From contig JAYFRF010000008.1 in NCBI GenBank assembly GCA_034926225.1, positions 147,055-211,054 of the forward strand: a DNA stretch of 64,000 nucleotides, in the 5' to 3' direction. Below, in pieces: positions 17,107-25,957 of the stretch (within the stretch, counting starts at the first letter, position 1; the number at the start of each line of letters is the position of its first letter). Made by a program: the position numbers and the translations under genes. The DNA comes from JAAZKA01 sp034926225. GTDB taxonomy: Bacteria; Bacillota; Clostridia; Oscillospirales; QAMX01. The notes below the pieces were generated by a model. That model worked only from the letters and a program-made list of their open reading frames with translations. It was not told the origin of the DNA and ran no database searches.

Positions 17107-19293
17107 TCATTGACCTTCGGCGAGGTATACGGACACACGGCTCTGTATCAACGCCGCTGTTTCCTCGCATGTCCTCACGCCGGCGTAGTAAGCCGGCAGC
17201 TCGTCGTAGATGATGTCCAGAATCGTATTGTCGCGGTAATCTCCGTAGCGGATACTGCGTACCAGCGCGTCAAACGTGGTGATGATTTCCGGCGTTGCGG
17301 CATAGATGTAATGGTAAGTATTATCCCTTGTGTAGCGTGTGCGCGCCTGTTCGACCCGTACACCGTCCACGATGTTATAATAATTGACCTGCGCCTCCGC
17401 CAGCATATCGGCATACGGCTTCTCCCACGCCGGGATATAATGGTATCGGTGGATGCCGTTGTCGCTTCCGAGTACCTGAAAGTAGCTTTCGTCGTCGGTT
17501 ATTAGGAAATGCAGGAATGCCCACGCGGCATCCGGTCTTTCACAGGCAGTCGTAATGCCGTACAGCTCCATCACCTGCGCGATCGTTCCGACGCCGTCCT
17601 CCGACGGATAGCCGGTGACCGTCAGACCGCCATCGAGCGTCTGGCAACTGATCTGATAGCTGTCCACGCTGGAATACGCTTCCATTTTCAGCAATGCCCG
17701 GCCGTCGAGCAGTCTGTCGACCGCCGACTCCTCCAAGTCCTCGATGGTCTCCGGGAAGCGTGCGCAAAGCTCTAATATCTTATAAAATCCTTCGTTTTCA
17801 AAATCACACACGCCGTTTTCATAGTCAACAAAGGCTGCTTGTACAGTAAAGGCAAAAAAATCAAAGGCTTTTGCACGCGGGATGTTTGCCACCGGCTGGA
17901 TGACTCCCGGGTTCTCATCCAGCAACATGGCAAACTCCTCCACGCGCAGTCCATCGTCGGCGCGGTTTCCCACAACTTCCGGCAGCGCGCTCATTGTTGA
18001 AATAAGAAAGCGCGGCGAAATCCCCGCCAGCTTGTCCTTGTATTCCCACAGCACACGAATGTTGGGTAAAATGCCGCCCAGCTCCGTGTCGCCGTCGACA
18101 TACGCGGACAAATCCAGCAACAGCCCTTTATCCATGTAGCTTTTATACGGCAAATACCGCAGCTCGAGCATATCGGGACATTTCCCCGCGATCATATCGA
18201 GATGCAGCCGATCCTCCCCTTCCCGCCAGCCGTCGTCCGTGTTATAGACGGAATAATCCGCGAGTTCCACGCGATAGTCCGCGCTTTGCATGTTAAAACG
18301 GAGAATCGCCGCCTTTAAGTCCCGGTTGTTCCCCGTAACGCCGATGGTCAGCACCGTTTTACGCTCCTCCGCCGTTGCCCGACGCAGAATCCGCAGCGAA
18401 AGTGTTCCCCCGTCGTTATAGGCATAGCAAAGCGTCGGCTCGCCGCCGGAAAGCCCCGATGCAAGAGCGGTGATCTCCTCGGCGATCGCGTCCGCGTCGG
18501 AGAAGGCAAAAAGCCGGGTGACGGAGGCGTCGGAGAGCGTAAAACCCGCTGCATCCGACCCGTAGAGATAAAGATCATACACGCTGTCACCCGGTGCGAG
18601 ACGGGTATACCCCGTAGAATAGGTCTGCGAAAAGCCGTTTCGGGTATCCGCATCGCAGATGCACATAACCGCGCCGTCCGGACGCGCGACCGCTGCCGCC
18701 GCACGTCCGTCGGAGAGCCTTGCAAGCGCTGTCACACCAGTCACAGCCACGGATAAGCGCCGTTTTCCATCCGCGCCGTACGCCGCCAGTCTTCCTCCCG
18801 CGTATAGCCAGGCTGTCCCCTCACCGTCCTGCACCGCCACGGGATTGGTGAACGCTTCACCGTTTTCACCATACAGTTCGGTGACGTCTGCGCGGGCAAG
18901 CTCTGTTCCCGTATTATCCAGCCGGACGAGTGTGTGCGACACGTAGGAGCTGTTCCGGCGAACGCTCTCCACGAGCCACAGCGGTTCGCCGTCTTTTCCC
19001 GGCAGCAGAAGCGTCGGATGCGCATCCCCCGAAATCTCATACGGGAAACGCGTAGAATTTCCCTCCGCGTCGACGAAATAGGTACCCAAAACGCCGTCCT
19101 TTGCGGTGATCATCCACAGCTGCCCGTCGCCTGTCGGCATCGTATTGGAGATAAAAGTCAGCGGTGTTTCGAGCGTATCCGAACGATACGCGAGCGCGGC
19201 GTCAAGCCTGGCGACCGCCGTCTGGGACGGGGCGGCCGCGCAGGCGCATAGCAGCAAAAGCGATACGATCAGCCATAAAAGTCTGCGCGGCAT
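17107..19293 (-). CDS. Lipoprotein with N-terminal propeller-like domain and C-terminal extracellular solute-binding domain
   Basis: I place the start at ATG 19293 (MPRRLLWLIV), behind GGGAGGGG, rather than the in-frame TTG 21 bp upstream. The 728-residue product has a lipoprotein signal ending LLCAC, so it is exported and lipid-anchored. Residues about 30-310 consist of repeated short strands (GDGQLWMIT, GEGTAWLYAGG, ARLSDGRAAA) resembling a propeller or sensor domain. Residues about 320-725 look like a family 1 extracellular solute-binding protein (TIGVTGNN start, MIAGKCPDMLELR, ACERPDAAWAFLHFLI). Such proteins normally deliver sugars to ABC permeases, but none is encoded in the window. It sits between paralogues 4 and 3 in the operon, which suggests it recognises the same compound outside the cell. 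Confidence 0.82.
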   Translation of the reverse strand: MPRRLLWLIVSLLLLCACAAAPSQTAVARLDAALAYRSDTLETPLTFISNTMPTGDGQLWMITAKDGVLGTYFVDAEGNSTRFPYEISGDAHPTLLLPGKDGEPLWLVESVRRNSSYVSHTLVRLDNTGTELARADVTELYGENGEAFTNPVAVQDGEGTAWLYAGGRLAAYGADGKRRLSVAVTGVTALARLSDGRAAAAVARPDGAVMCICDADTRNGFSQTYSTGYTRLAPGDSVYDLYLYGSDAAGFTLSDASVTRLFAFSDADAIAEEITALASGLSGGEPTLCYAYNDGGTLSLRILRRATAEERKTVLTIGVTGNNRDLKAAILRFNMQSADYRVELADYSVYNTDDGWREGEDRLHLDMIAGKCPDMLELRYLPYKSYMDKGLLLDLSAYVDGDTELGGILPNIRVLWEYKDKLAGISPRFLISTMSALPEVVGNRADDGLRVEEFAMLLDENPGVIQPVANIPRAKAFDFFAFTVQAAFVDYENGVCDFENEGFYKILELCARFPETIEDLEESAVDRLLDGRALLKMEAYSSVDSYQISCQTLDGGLTVTGYPSEDGVGTIAQVMELYGITTACERPDAAWAFLHFLITDDESYFQVLGSDNGIHRYHYIPAWEKPYADMLAEAQVNYYNIVDGVRVEQARTRYTRDNTYHYIYAATPEIITTFDALVRSIRYGDYRDNTILDIIYDELPAYYAGVRTCEETAALIQSRVSVYLAEGQ

Positions 19294-19316
19294 AAGAAGC
19301 CCCTCCCTATTCAATT

Positions 19317-21461
19317 TTACAGTGTGATGATATGCACGGTTCCAATCCTGTCCGCGCCGCCGATAGCGAGAACCTTGCCGTCCGGGGACAGCGCGATGCT
19401 CGACAGCACGTTCGACGCCGTCGGGCCGTCAAAATAGCCGTGCGAGTTGTAGTTGAGGATGCCGAGCTGGCGCAAGCCCTCCTCGTCGTCGTAGGCAAAG
19501 ACGTAGCCCATGTCCTCGTCGTCGCCCGCGACGCCCCAAAGCTTTGTTTTGGCGGCATCGGTGACCATGCAGCGGATCGGCCCGTACGCAGCGGCACTGC
19601 CGAGGCTGTAGACCTTGCCGTCAGGCTTTACGATGGCCAGCATCGCGTCCAGCGTGCCGACGATTTTCCGTCCGCCGTTCCAGTCCGCGACGGCGCTCGC
19701 CTTCGCACGGTAGCGGCGTCCGGTCGCCTCCGGCAGCTTGATCGACTCGTCGAACATCACCGGCTGCGGCAGTATATTTGCGCGGAGCCATGCGCGGTAC
19801 TCGTCATGGATGTACGCCATCTCGCGCACGCCCTCGACCTTGCCGCGTACGATGCGCATGACATACTTCGCGTTGTCGAAGGTATCGCCCTTCCCGCAGA
19901 CGACATGCAGTACGGTATCCTCGCCGGTTTTATCCGGTTCAAAGGCCATGCCAACGACCTTCGATTCCCCGACATCGAGGCGCGGCAGACTGCGCCAGAT
20001 ACGTACGGGGGTCACCTTTGCCGGCGGGAACGCCTGGTAGGGGTTATGCTCGGTGACCTCCTCGCCGATCTTTTTGGCGGCCTTCGCACGGCGCTCCGAA
20101 AGCTCCTCGGGCGTCAGCTTGCGCGGTATAAGGACCGCGTCGTCGGAGACGGGGCCGCGCTCGCGATACACGGGGCGGAATGCGGACAGGTCTATGGCCG
20201 TGACGCCGGGGCCGTCGGCGGCGAAGCCGCGTCCGACGTTCGCGCAATAGAGAATATCGCGTTCGGGGTCGTATTCCATTTCGGTCACGCTGTTCTCGAC
20301 GCGGTGCTCGGTGCCGATGATGCCGCAGCAGTACGGCTCCTCGCCGTTTTCGACATCCCAGCGCAGCAGATAGCAGGGACGCGGGTCTGTATATTCCGTA
20401 TCGTTGTGGATGCTCCAGTGATGGACGCAGAACCAGATTACGCCGTCTTTGTCGAGGACGAAACTATGCGGATTCCAGCTTCCGTCGGCGGCCGGCAGCT
20501 CGTAAAGGCCGTCACCGGGCATAATCTTACCCGCTCGATAAACCTCGCCCGTGGCAAAATCCAGCTTGTACATGTACGGTGCGACGGCGAACATCATATA
20601 CATGAACTTCCCCGAAGGATGGTTGCGCGCATTCTCCATATAGCGGTACCAGGTGTTGTTTACATAATTATTCTCATACTCCGGTACACGGAAGTTCATA
20701 TGCTCGAGTTCGTTCTTCTCGGTATCGATGCGGAAGAGCTGTCCGGCCTTCGTACAGCCATAGATATTGCCGTCTGCGCCGAGCTTTAAGCGGTAGCAGT
20801 AAAGCTCCGCGACCTTGCCGAGGTCCTTCGTCACGCGGCGGGAAGCCACGTCGAAGCAGTAGACATGTCCGCGCATAAAGCCGATCATATATAAACGGTT
20901 ATGTACGGGGTCATACTTGGAGCCGTAGATCGATTCATGCGTCACAGGGGTGCCAAGCGACTGGGCATGTCCGGTCTTCGGGTCATAGACGAGAATCTGT
21001 GAGCCGGGGAACCCTTCCCAGACGTGGTTATGGTGCCCAAACGGCATCCACTCGACGTGCTGCCTCGCACGATCCGTCGAGTGCGTCGTCGCAATGACGA
21101 GGTAATCTTTAGGGTCGTCGGGCGCTTCAGGATAGAAGGCGTGTCTGGGCATGAAATTGATCGACGTATGGAGCTTAGAGTGCGGGAGCTGCCGATCCTG
21201 CGGCAGGACGAGCGAACCGGCGTAAAAACACTCAATGATGCGGTTTTCATCGAAATCGTAGCGGACGAGCTTCGCGTGATCGCATTTTCCGGCTTCGGAG
21301 GACAGTGTATAGTAAAAAGTTCCGTCGGGTGCCAAAGCACCGTCCCAGCAGGCGTTGAAGTTTTCGTTTCCTTCCGCCTGAGGCGCCGCCTGACGGACAC
21401 CGGTCTGGTTGATGACGCGGTGCGCTTCGTCGGAAAAGCGGTCAAATACGTAGTTTTTCAT
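19317..21461 (-). CDS. Large His-rich propeller-like protein, paralogue 4 (unknown function), first gene of operon
   Basis: The open frame extends to 21620, but I choose ATG 21461 (MKNYVFDRFSDEAHRV). It aligns with the N-termini of the other three paralogues and has AAAGGAGG at good spacing. The upstream 53 codons overlap the promoter. The 714-residue product keeps GKCDHAKLVRY, LPHSKLHTSI, THSTDRARQHVEWMPFGH, HESIYG, IGFMRGHVYCFD and NNTWYRYM, and in the second half GRRYRAKASAVADW and LWGVAGDDEDMGYVF. The C-terminus GTVHIITL is nearly identical to paralogue 1 (ATVHIITL), so these two are probably the closest pair. It is first in the operon, directly after the promoter at 21504-21532. Confidence 0.85.
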   Translation of the reverse strand: MKNYVFDRFSDEAHRVINQTGVRQAAPQAEGNENFNACWDGALAPDGTFYYTLSSEAGKCDHAKLVRYDFDENRIIECFYAGSLVLPQDRQLPHSKLHTSINFMPRHAFYPEAPDDPKDYLVIATTHSTDRARQHVEWMPFGHHNHVWEGFPGSQILVYDPKTGHAQSLGTPVTHESIYGSKYDPVHNRLYMIGFMRGHVYCFDVASRRVTKDLGKVAELYCYRLKLGADGNIYGCTKAGQLFRIDTEKNELEHMNFRVPEYENNYVNNTWYRYMENARNHPSGKFMYMMFAVAPYMYKLDFATGEVYRAGKIMPGDGLYELPAADGSWNPHSFVLDKDGVIWFCVHHWSIHNDTEYTDPRPCYLLRWDVENGEEPYCCGIIGTEHRVENSVTEMEYDPERDILYCANVGRGFAADGPGVTAIDLSAFRPVYRERGPVSDDAVLIPRKLTPEELSERRAKAAKKIGEEVTEHNPYQAFPPAKVTPVRIWRSLPRLDVGESKVVGMAFEPDKTGEDTVLHVVCGKGDTFDNAKYVMRIVRGKVEGVREMAYIHDEYRAWLRANILPQPVMFDESIKLPEATGRRYRAKASAVADWNGGRKIVGTLDAMLAIVKPDGKVYSLGSAAAYGPIRCMVTDAAKTKLWGVAGDDEDMGYVFAYDDEEGLRQLGILNYNSHGYFDGPTASNVLSSIALSPDGKVLAIGGADRIGTVHIITL

Positions 21462-21503
21462 GGTTAGCCTCCTTTGTTTGATTGGAATTCCCGCACATCG
21501 TGG

Positions 21504-21532
21504 ATTATAGCAGACCTTGTCGCAGTTTACAA
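21504..21532 (-). promoter_or_regulatory. Promoter of the six-gene propeller-family operon
   Basis: On the minus strand TTGTAA (21532-21527), 17 bp, TATAAT (21509-21504), about 43 bp upstream of the chosen start. It has a consensus -10 and good spacing. Confidence 0.75.
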
Positions 21533-21574
21533 GCTTTTTGCACAAATATTCTGGACGGTTTTTTCCGTCAATTG

Positions 21575-22042
21575 TCACTTTCTGTCCTGTCGGGCACGCA
21601 GTGATTTCGCATGCGCCCATTCCTCGCGTTCCTCATCGGTCTGCGGCCGTAGTTCCGGCACCTGGGTCGGATGATCGTCCTCATCGAGCGCCACCATCGT
21701 CAGATACGCCGAATTGATGAGCTTGCACGCCCCGTCGAGCGCTTCCACATAGGAGTGGACGCGCACAACCATGGACGTATTCCCGGCGTAGACGATCTTT
21801 CCCTTCAGGACGACCGTGCTGTTCGGCACCGCGGGCTCCCGGAACTCCAGTCGCTCGACCGCCGCCGTCGTAACGTTGCGTTCCGAGTGCCGTCTGGCGA
21901 CGACCGCCGCGACAATGTCGATCCACTCCATCAGGCGTCCTCCAAACAGCCGGTTCGTGCCGTTCATCGAACTGAGGGTCAGCACCTGTACCTGCTCCGC
22001 CGTGGAATCCAGCGGTGTTTTTACTTTTCTTTCCTGTGCCAT
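21575..22042 (-). CDS. Acyl-CoA thioesterase (hotdog fold, YciA-like)
   Basis: This 155-residue protein has the hotdog thioesterase layout: a long first strand region, MNGTNRLFGGRLMEWIDIVAAV as the central helix with its Gly-Gly turn, and the strand AVPNSTVVLKGKIVYAGNTS typical of the YciA/BACH acyl-CoA hydrolases. These proteins cleave acyl-CoA thioesters in the cytosol. It is transcribed away from the Gfo/Idh gene at 22209, from a promoter embedded in a perfect dyad. It reads toward the propeller operon promoter with no obvious strong terminator, so some read-through is possible. Confidence 0.88.
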   Translation of the reverse strand: MAQERKVKTPLDSTAEQVQVLTLSSMNGTNRLFGGRLMEWIDIVAAVVARRHSERNVTTAAVERLEFREPAVPNSTVVLKGKIVYAGNTSMVVRVHSYVEALDGACKLINSAYLTMVALDEDDHPTQVPELRPQTDEEREEWAHAKSLRARQDRK

Positions 22043-22069
22043 TATTTTTATTATCCTTTCCCATCATCA

Positions 22070-22110
22070 GTAGATAAGGTATTGTATCATACACTTCCCC
22101 TTATCTACAA
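22070..22110 (-). promoter_or_regulatory. Promoter of the thioesterase gene inside a perfect 10-bp dyad
   Basis: On the minus strand TTGTAG (22110-22105), 18 bp, TACAAT (22086-22081). GTAGATAAGG (22070-22079) and CCTTATCTAC (22099-22108) form a perfect inverted repeat with a 19-bp spacer around the core promoter. A smaller palindrome TGTATCATACA (22083-22093) lies within. This is a likely operator. Confidence 0.6.
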
Positions 22111-22139
22111 GAGAAAACATTTTTATGCATAAAAATAAC

Positions 22140-22168
22140 TTGTGTTTTTCGGAAAATGGTGGTACACT
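22140..22168 (+). promoter_or_regulatory. Putative promoter of the Gfo/Idh pair and symporter
   Basis: TTGTGT (22140-22145), 17 bp, TACACT (22163-22168), upstream of the gene starting at 22209. Both hexamers are only fair matches. Confidence 0.5.
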
Positions 22169-22208
22169 GAATTTACCTTTGAATCATATAAAGGAGCGTT
22201 GTGGACAT

Positions 22209-23279
22209 ATGGATAAGAACAATATCGGTTACGCGGTCCTCGGACTTGGCGTCGGCGTCGGCCACGTCAAGGGCGCCGCGCATCTGCAGGGCGGACGGCT
22301 CGTAGCTATCTGCGACCTAAAAACCGACCGGCTTGAAAAGGTCTCCTCTGAGCTTGCGGCCGAAGGCGTCAACGTAAAGACGTATGCCAATTATGCCGAA
22401 ATGCTGCGCGACCCGGAAATCGACGTCGTTTCCATTGCGACTCCCTCCGGTATGCACGCCGAGCACGCGATGATGGCGATGCGCGCCGGGAAGCATGTCC
22501 TCATCGAAAAGCCAATCGACGTCTCCGTCGCCCGCGCCGAGGAAATCGTGCGCGTATGGAAGACGATGGGCGTCAAGGCGTCCTGCGTATTTCAATGCCG
22601 CCGCTGGCCGTGCATTGACGAAATCCGCCGTGTCCTCGCGGAGGGCAAGCTCGGCGACGTCTTCTCCGGCTTCTTCCGCATCAACTGGCTGCGCACCGAC
22701 GAATACTTTTCCGGCACCACCATCGCATCCGGCGAAGCCTGGCGCGGGACATGGGCCTGGGACGGCGGCGGCAGCCTGATGAATCAGGGCGTGCATACCA
22801 CCGACCTGATGCAGTGGCTGATGGGCGGCGTCGAATCTGTCATTTCCGTGACAAATATCTTCAATCACAAGATCGAAACGGAGGATTTTACCTCCTCCAT
22901 CGTTAAATTTAAGAGCGGCGCTATCGGCAACCTCGTCTCAACCACCTGCAATGGCGGCAAGACTTCCACCGATATTCAGATTTACGGCACCAAGGGCTCG
23001 ATCTCGATGGATGCGGGTAAGATCACATCCTGGGTCGTCCCGGGCGAAGACGAAGCGGAAATGATCGCGCGTTTTGCCGATGGCGGCGCGGCTGTCACAA
23101 AGAACGCAGCCGCCGCAACAGGACATGCCTTCCATGTACAGGATCTCGTCGATGCCATCCGTGAGGACAGAGCGCCCTACATCCAGCCGGACGAAGCGCT
23201 CGACGCATTAAAAGTTGTGCTCGCCGTCTACAAATCCGCAAAGGAAGGCCGCGAGGTCTTTATCCGCGATATGGAATAA
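22209..23279 (+). CDS. Gfo/Idh/MocA family oxidoreductase
   Basis: The frame is open from 22125, but ATG 22209 (MDKNNIGYAVLGLG) follows AAAGGAG and begins just before the Rossmann motif, so I use it (356 residues). Motifs are VLGLGVGVGHV, the conserved HVLIEKPIDVSVARAEEIV, and GGGSLMNQGVHTTDLMQWL, which carries the catalytic His of the second domain. Members act on sugars or cyclitols with NAD(P). It is followed after 26 bp by another oxidoreductase of the same superfamily, then a symporter and PepD, all on the plus strand. Confidence 0.9.
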   Translation: MDKNNIGYAVLGLGVGVGHVKGAAHLQGGRLVAICDLKTDRLEKVSSELAAEGVNVKTYANYAEMLRDPEIDVVSIATPSGMHAEHAMMAMRAGKHVLIEKPIDVSVARAEEIVRVWKTMGVKASCVFQCRRWPCIDEIRRVLAEGKLGDVFSGFFRINWLRTDEYFSGTTIASGEAWRGTWAWDGGGSLMNQGVHTTDLMQWLMGGVESVISVTNIFNHKIETEDFTSSIVKFKSGAIGNLVSTTCNGGKTSTDIQIYGTKGSISMDAGKITSWVVPGEDEAEMIARFADGGAAVTKNAAAATGHAFHVQDLVDAIREDRAPYIQPDEALDALKVVLAVYKSAKEGREVFIRDME

Positions 23280-23305
23280 AGTTTATATAGGGAGGATATT
23301 GTCTT

Positions 23306-24292
23306 ATGCGCGTTGCCATGATTAGCGGTTGGCATGTCCATGCCAAAGGGTACGCAAACACCTTAAAGAATCATCCGGGCGTCGAAATCGCCGCCGTTTA
23401 CGATTCCGATACGCTTTGGAATCACGGCACGGAATCCGGGAAGAAGTGGGCCGAGGAACTCGGGTGCCCGTATGTCGGAAGCTTTGACGCCATTCTGGCA
23501 GACCCCTCGATCGACGGCGTCGCGATCTGCGCGCCGACGTCTGCGCATCCGGAATTGATGATCCGCGCAGCCGACGCGGGCAAGGCGATCTTTACCGAAA
23601 AGGTGCTCGCCCTGACCGCCGCCGACGCCTATCGGATTCGGGACGCGGTAAACCGCAACAACACCCTTTTCACAATCTCCTATCCTCATAAAACCCTTCC
23701 CTCCATCCTGTTTGTCAAAAATCTCGCCGATACCGGTGCGCTTGGCGTCCTCACCTATGCCCGTATGCGCAATGTCCATTCCGGCAGCATTGCCGACTGG
23801 CTCCCGCCGCATTTCTACGATGAGAAAGCCTGCGGCGGCGGCGCAATGATCGATCTCGGCGCGCATCCGTGCTACATCCTCGATTGGTTTTTAGGAAAGC
23901 CCGAAAGCATCCAGTCCTGCTTTACGAACGTCACGCCGCGCGCGGTCGAGGACAACGCCGTCTGCCTGTTCCGTTATGCATCCGGCGCAATCGGCGTATC
24001 CGAAACCGGCTTCGTCTCCGTCGCCGACCCGTATGAGTTCCATCTTTCCGGTACGAAGGGTGCGGCTTATGTCCGCGGGCAGGAAGTGTTCTATGCAACC
24101 GAAGCCACCGAGAAGAAGTGGGTCAAGGCCGAATCCCTTCCGGAAGCGCCGGTTTCTCCGTTGATTTCCTGGGCAGATTCGTTTATGAACGACAAGCCCT
24201 CCGCGTACGGTATTGACGAAGCGGTGGAGCTGTCCGAGATCATGGACGCCGCCTATCGTGCCTCCGGTTCCCGAGCGGAAGCAAGCCTGTAA
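23306..24292 (+). CDS. Gfo/Idh/MocA family oxidoreductase
   Basis: A 328-residue protein. The N-terminal Rossmann part differs from the usual GxGxxG (MRVAMISGWHVHAKGYAN). The superfamily is clear from AIFTEKVLALTAADAYRIR (the EKP-like motif, here EKV) and GGGAMIDLGAHPCYILDWFLG. The Val in place of the usual Pro is worth noting but need not abolish activity. It follows GGGAGGATATTG. Its neighbours suggest a role in the same sugar or cyclitol pathway as the preceding gene. The substrate is unknown. Confidence 0.88.
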   Translation: MRVAMISGWHVHAKGYANTLKNHPGVEIAAVYDSDTLWNHGTESGKKWAEELGCPYVGSFDAILADPSIDGVAICAPTSAHPELMIRAADAGKAIFTEKVLALTAADAYRIRDAVNRNNTLFTISYPHKTLPSILFVKNLADTGALGVLTYARMRNVHSGSIADWLPPHFYDEKACGGGAMIDLGAHPCYILDWFLGKPESIQSCFTNVTPRAVEDNAVCLFRYASGAIGVSETGFVSVADPYEFHLSGTKGAAYVRGQEVFYATEATEKKWVKAESLPEAPVSPLISWADSFMNDKPSAYGIDEAVELSEIMDAAYRASGSRAEASL

Positions 24293-24369
24293 GTCTGTTT
24301 GCTCGTTTTCCCCATATCGCATGCTCTTCCCCTCGGTTCAACAATACACACGATAGGAGAAATTTTTTT

Positions 24370-25932
24370 ATGTCCAGTTCTTCAGTTCAAACACTGATTG
24401 CGATGGTACTCTACATGGCATCCGTCATCTGTATCGGCCTCTATTTTGCCAAGCGCGCTAACCAAAGCTCTGAAAACTACTTCATCGGCGGCCGTACCTT
24501 GGGCCCCTGGGTTGCGGCGATGAGTGCCGAGGCCTCCGACATGAGCGGCTGGCTCCTGATGGGTCTGCCCGGCGTTGCCTATTGGTACGGCACCGCCGAC
24601 GCCGCCTGGACGGCGATTGGCCTGGCCGTCGGTACTTACCTCAACTGGCTGCTCGTCGCCAAGCCCCTGCGCCGCTATTCCGAGATTGCAGGCAACGCCA
24701 TCACCATCCCTGACTTCATCAGCAACCGTTTCAAAGAGAAAAAGAAGGTGCTGATGCTTATCGCATCGACCTTCATCCTGATTTTCTTCGCGGTCTACGC
24801 GGGGAGCTGCTTTGTCACCTGCGGCAAGCTTTTTTCCCGGCTCTTTAACGCGGATTACCGTCTGATGATGATACTCGGCGCGTTATTCGTTCTGGTTTAC
24901 ACCTATCTCGGCGGCTTTCTTGCCGAAAGTGCGTCCGACTTTATGCAGGCTGTCGTCATGATCTTCGCCCTGCTCGTCATTGTGATTTCCGGCTCGATCT
25001 ACGCGGGTGGATTTGGCGCCGTTGTCGAGAACGCCCGCAACATCCCGGGCTTCTGGGCCTTTTTCGGCATCGCCTCTCCTGTCGCCGGCGCCGACGGCCT
25101 GCAGGCCATATCCTCCTCCGGCGCGCCGCTGTTTGGCGAAGCAGGCAGCTACGGCCTTCTGACCATACTCTCCACGCTCTCCTGGGGTCTCGGTTACTTC
25201 GGTATGCCGCAGGTACTGCTCCGCTTTATTGCCATTCGCCGCACCGACGAGCTGACCCAGTCCCGCCGGATCGCCACCGTTTGGGTCGTCATTTCGCTGA
25301 CCGCAGCCGTTCTGATCGGCGTTATCGGCCGTGCGATGATGCCCGCAGCGCTTAAAACGGCGTCGCAAGCGGAGAACATCTTCGTCATCATGTCGCAGAC
25401 GCTGCTGCATCCGCTGTTCGCCGGCATCGTCATGGCGGGTATCCTCGCCGCCACCATCAGCTCCTCCGACTCCTATCTGCTGATCGCAGCCTCCGCGCTG
25501 TCGAAAAATATCTATCAGGGTATCCTTCGCCGCAACGCGAGCGACAAGCAGGTCATGACGGTCAGCCGCATCACCTTGCTCGCGGTCGCTCTCGTGGGTA
25601 TGCTCATCGCTTTGGATGAGAACAGCGTTATCTTTACCATCGTCAGCTTCGCCTGGGCAGGCTTCGGCGCGACCTTCGGGCCGATCATGCTCTTCTCCCT
25701 GTTCTGGAAGCGTACCAACCGCGCCGGCGCGATTGCCGGTATGATCGGCGGCGGCGGCATGGTCTTCTTCTGGAAGCTCGTCTTAAAGCCGCTCGGCGGC
25801 CTACTTGGCATCTACGAACTCCTGCCCGCCTTCCTGTTCTCCTGCCTGATGATCGTCGTCGTATCGCTGCTCACCGCGCCTCCTTCCCGCGAAATCTGCG
25901 CGGAGTTCGACGCCGCGAAAAAGGCCGCCTGA
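24370..25932 (+). CDS. Sodium/solute symporter (SSS family, PutP-like)
   Basis: This 520-residue membrane protein has about 13 hydrophobic segments. SSS family features are NYFIGGRTLGPWVAAMSAEASDMSGW in the first helices, YLGGFLAESASDFMQ, GLGYFGMPQVLLRF and TISSSDSYLLIAASAL. The segments match the Na+/proline symporter PutP best, so proline is the default substrate. Its position directly after two Gfo/Idh genes leaves a sugar or other solute possible. RBS TAGGAG. It is likely cotranscribed with pepD 16-25 bp downstream. Confidence 0.88.
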   Translation: MSSSSVQTLIAMVLYMASVICIGLYFAKRANQSSENYFIGGRTLGPWVAAMSAEASDMSGWLLMGLPGVAYWYGTADAAWTAIGLAVGTYLNWLLVAKPLRRYSEIAGNAITIPDFISNRFKEKKKVLMLIASTFILIFFAVYAGSCFVTCGKLFSRLFNADYRLMMILGALFVLVYTYLGGFLAESASDFMQAVVMIFALLVIVISGSIYAGGFGAVVENARNIPGFWAFFGIASPVAGADGLQAISSSGAPLFGEAGSYGLLTILSTLSWGLGYFGMPQVLLRFIAIRRTDELTQSRRIATVWVVISLTAAVLIGVIGRAMMPAALKTASQAENIFVIMSQTLLHPLFAGIVMAGILAATISSSDSYLLIAASALSKNIYQGILRRNASDKQVMTVSRITLLAVALVGMLIALDENSVIFTIVSFAWAGFGATFGPIMLFSLFWKRTNRAGAIAGMIGGGGMVFFWKLVLKPLGGLLGIYELLPAFLFSCLMIVVVSLLTAPPSREICAEFDAAKKAA

Positions 25933-25957
25933 GCCGCGCCCAGAAAGGATGTCCGGA

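Noticed and set aside
19332..20789. A 485-codon plus-strand frame opposite paralogue 4, and similar long frames opposite the other paralogues
   Set aside because: They arise from the GC-rich codon use of the paralogues; the minus-strand frames share motifs between copies and have good RBSs, the opposite frames do not.
21462..21620. 53-codon extension of paralogue 4
   Set aside because: It runs through the promoter and RBS, and the other three paralogues begin at the position of ATG 21461.
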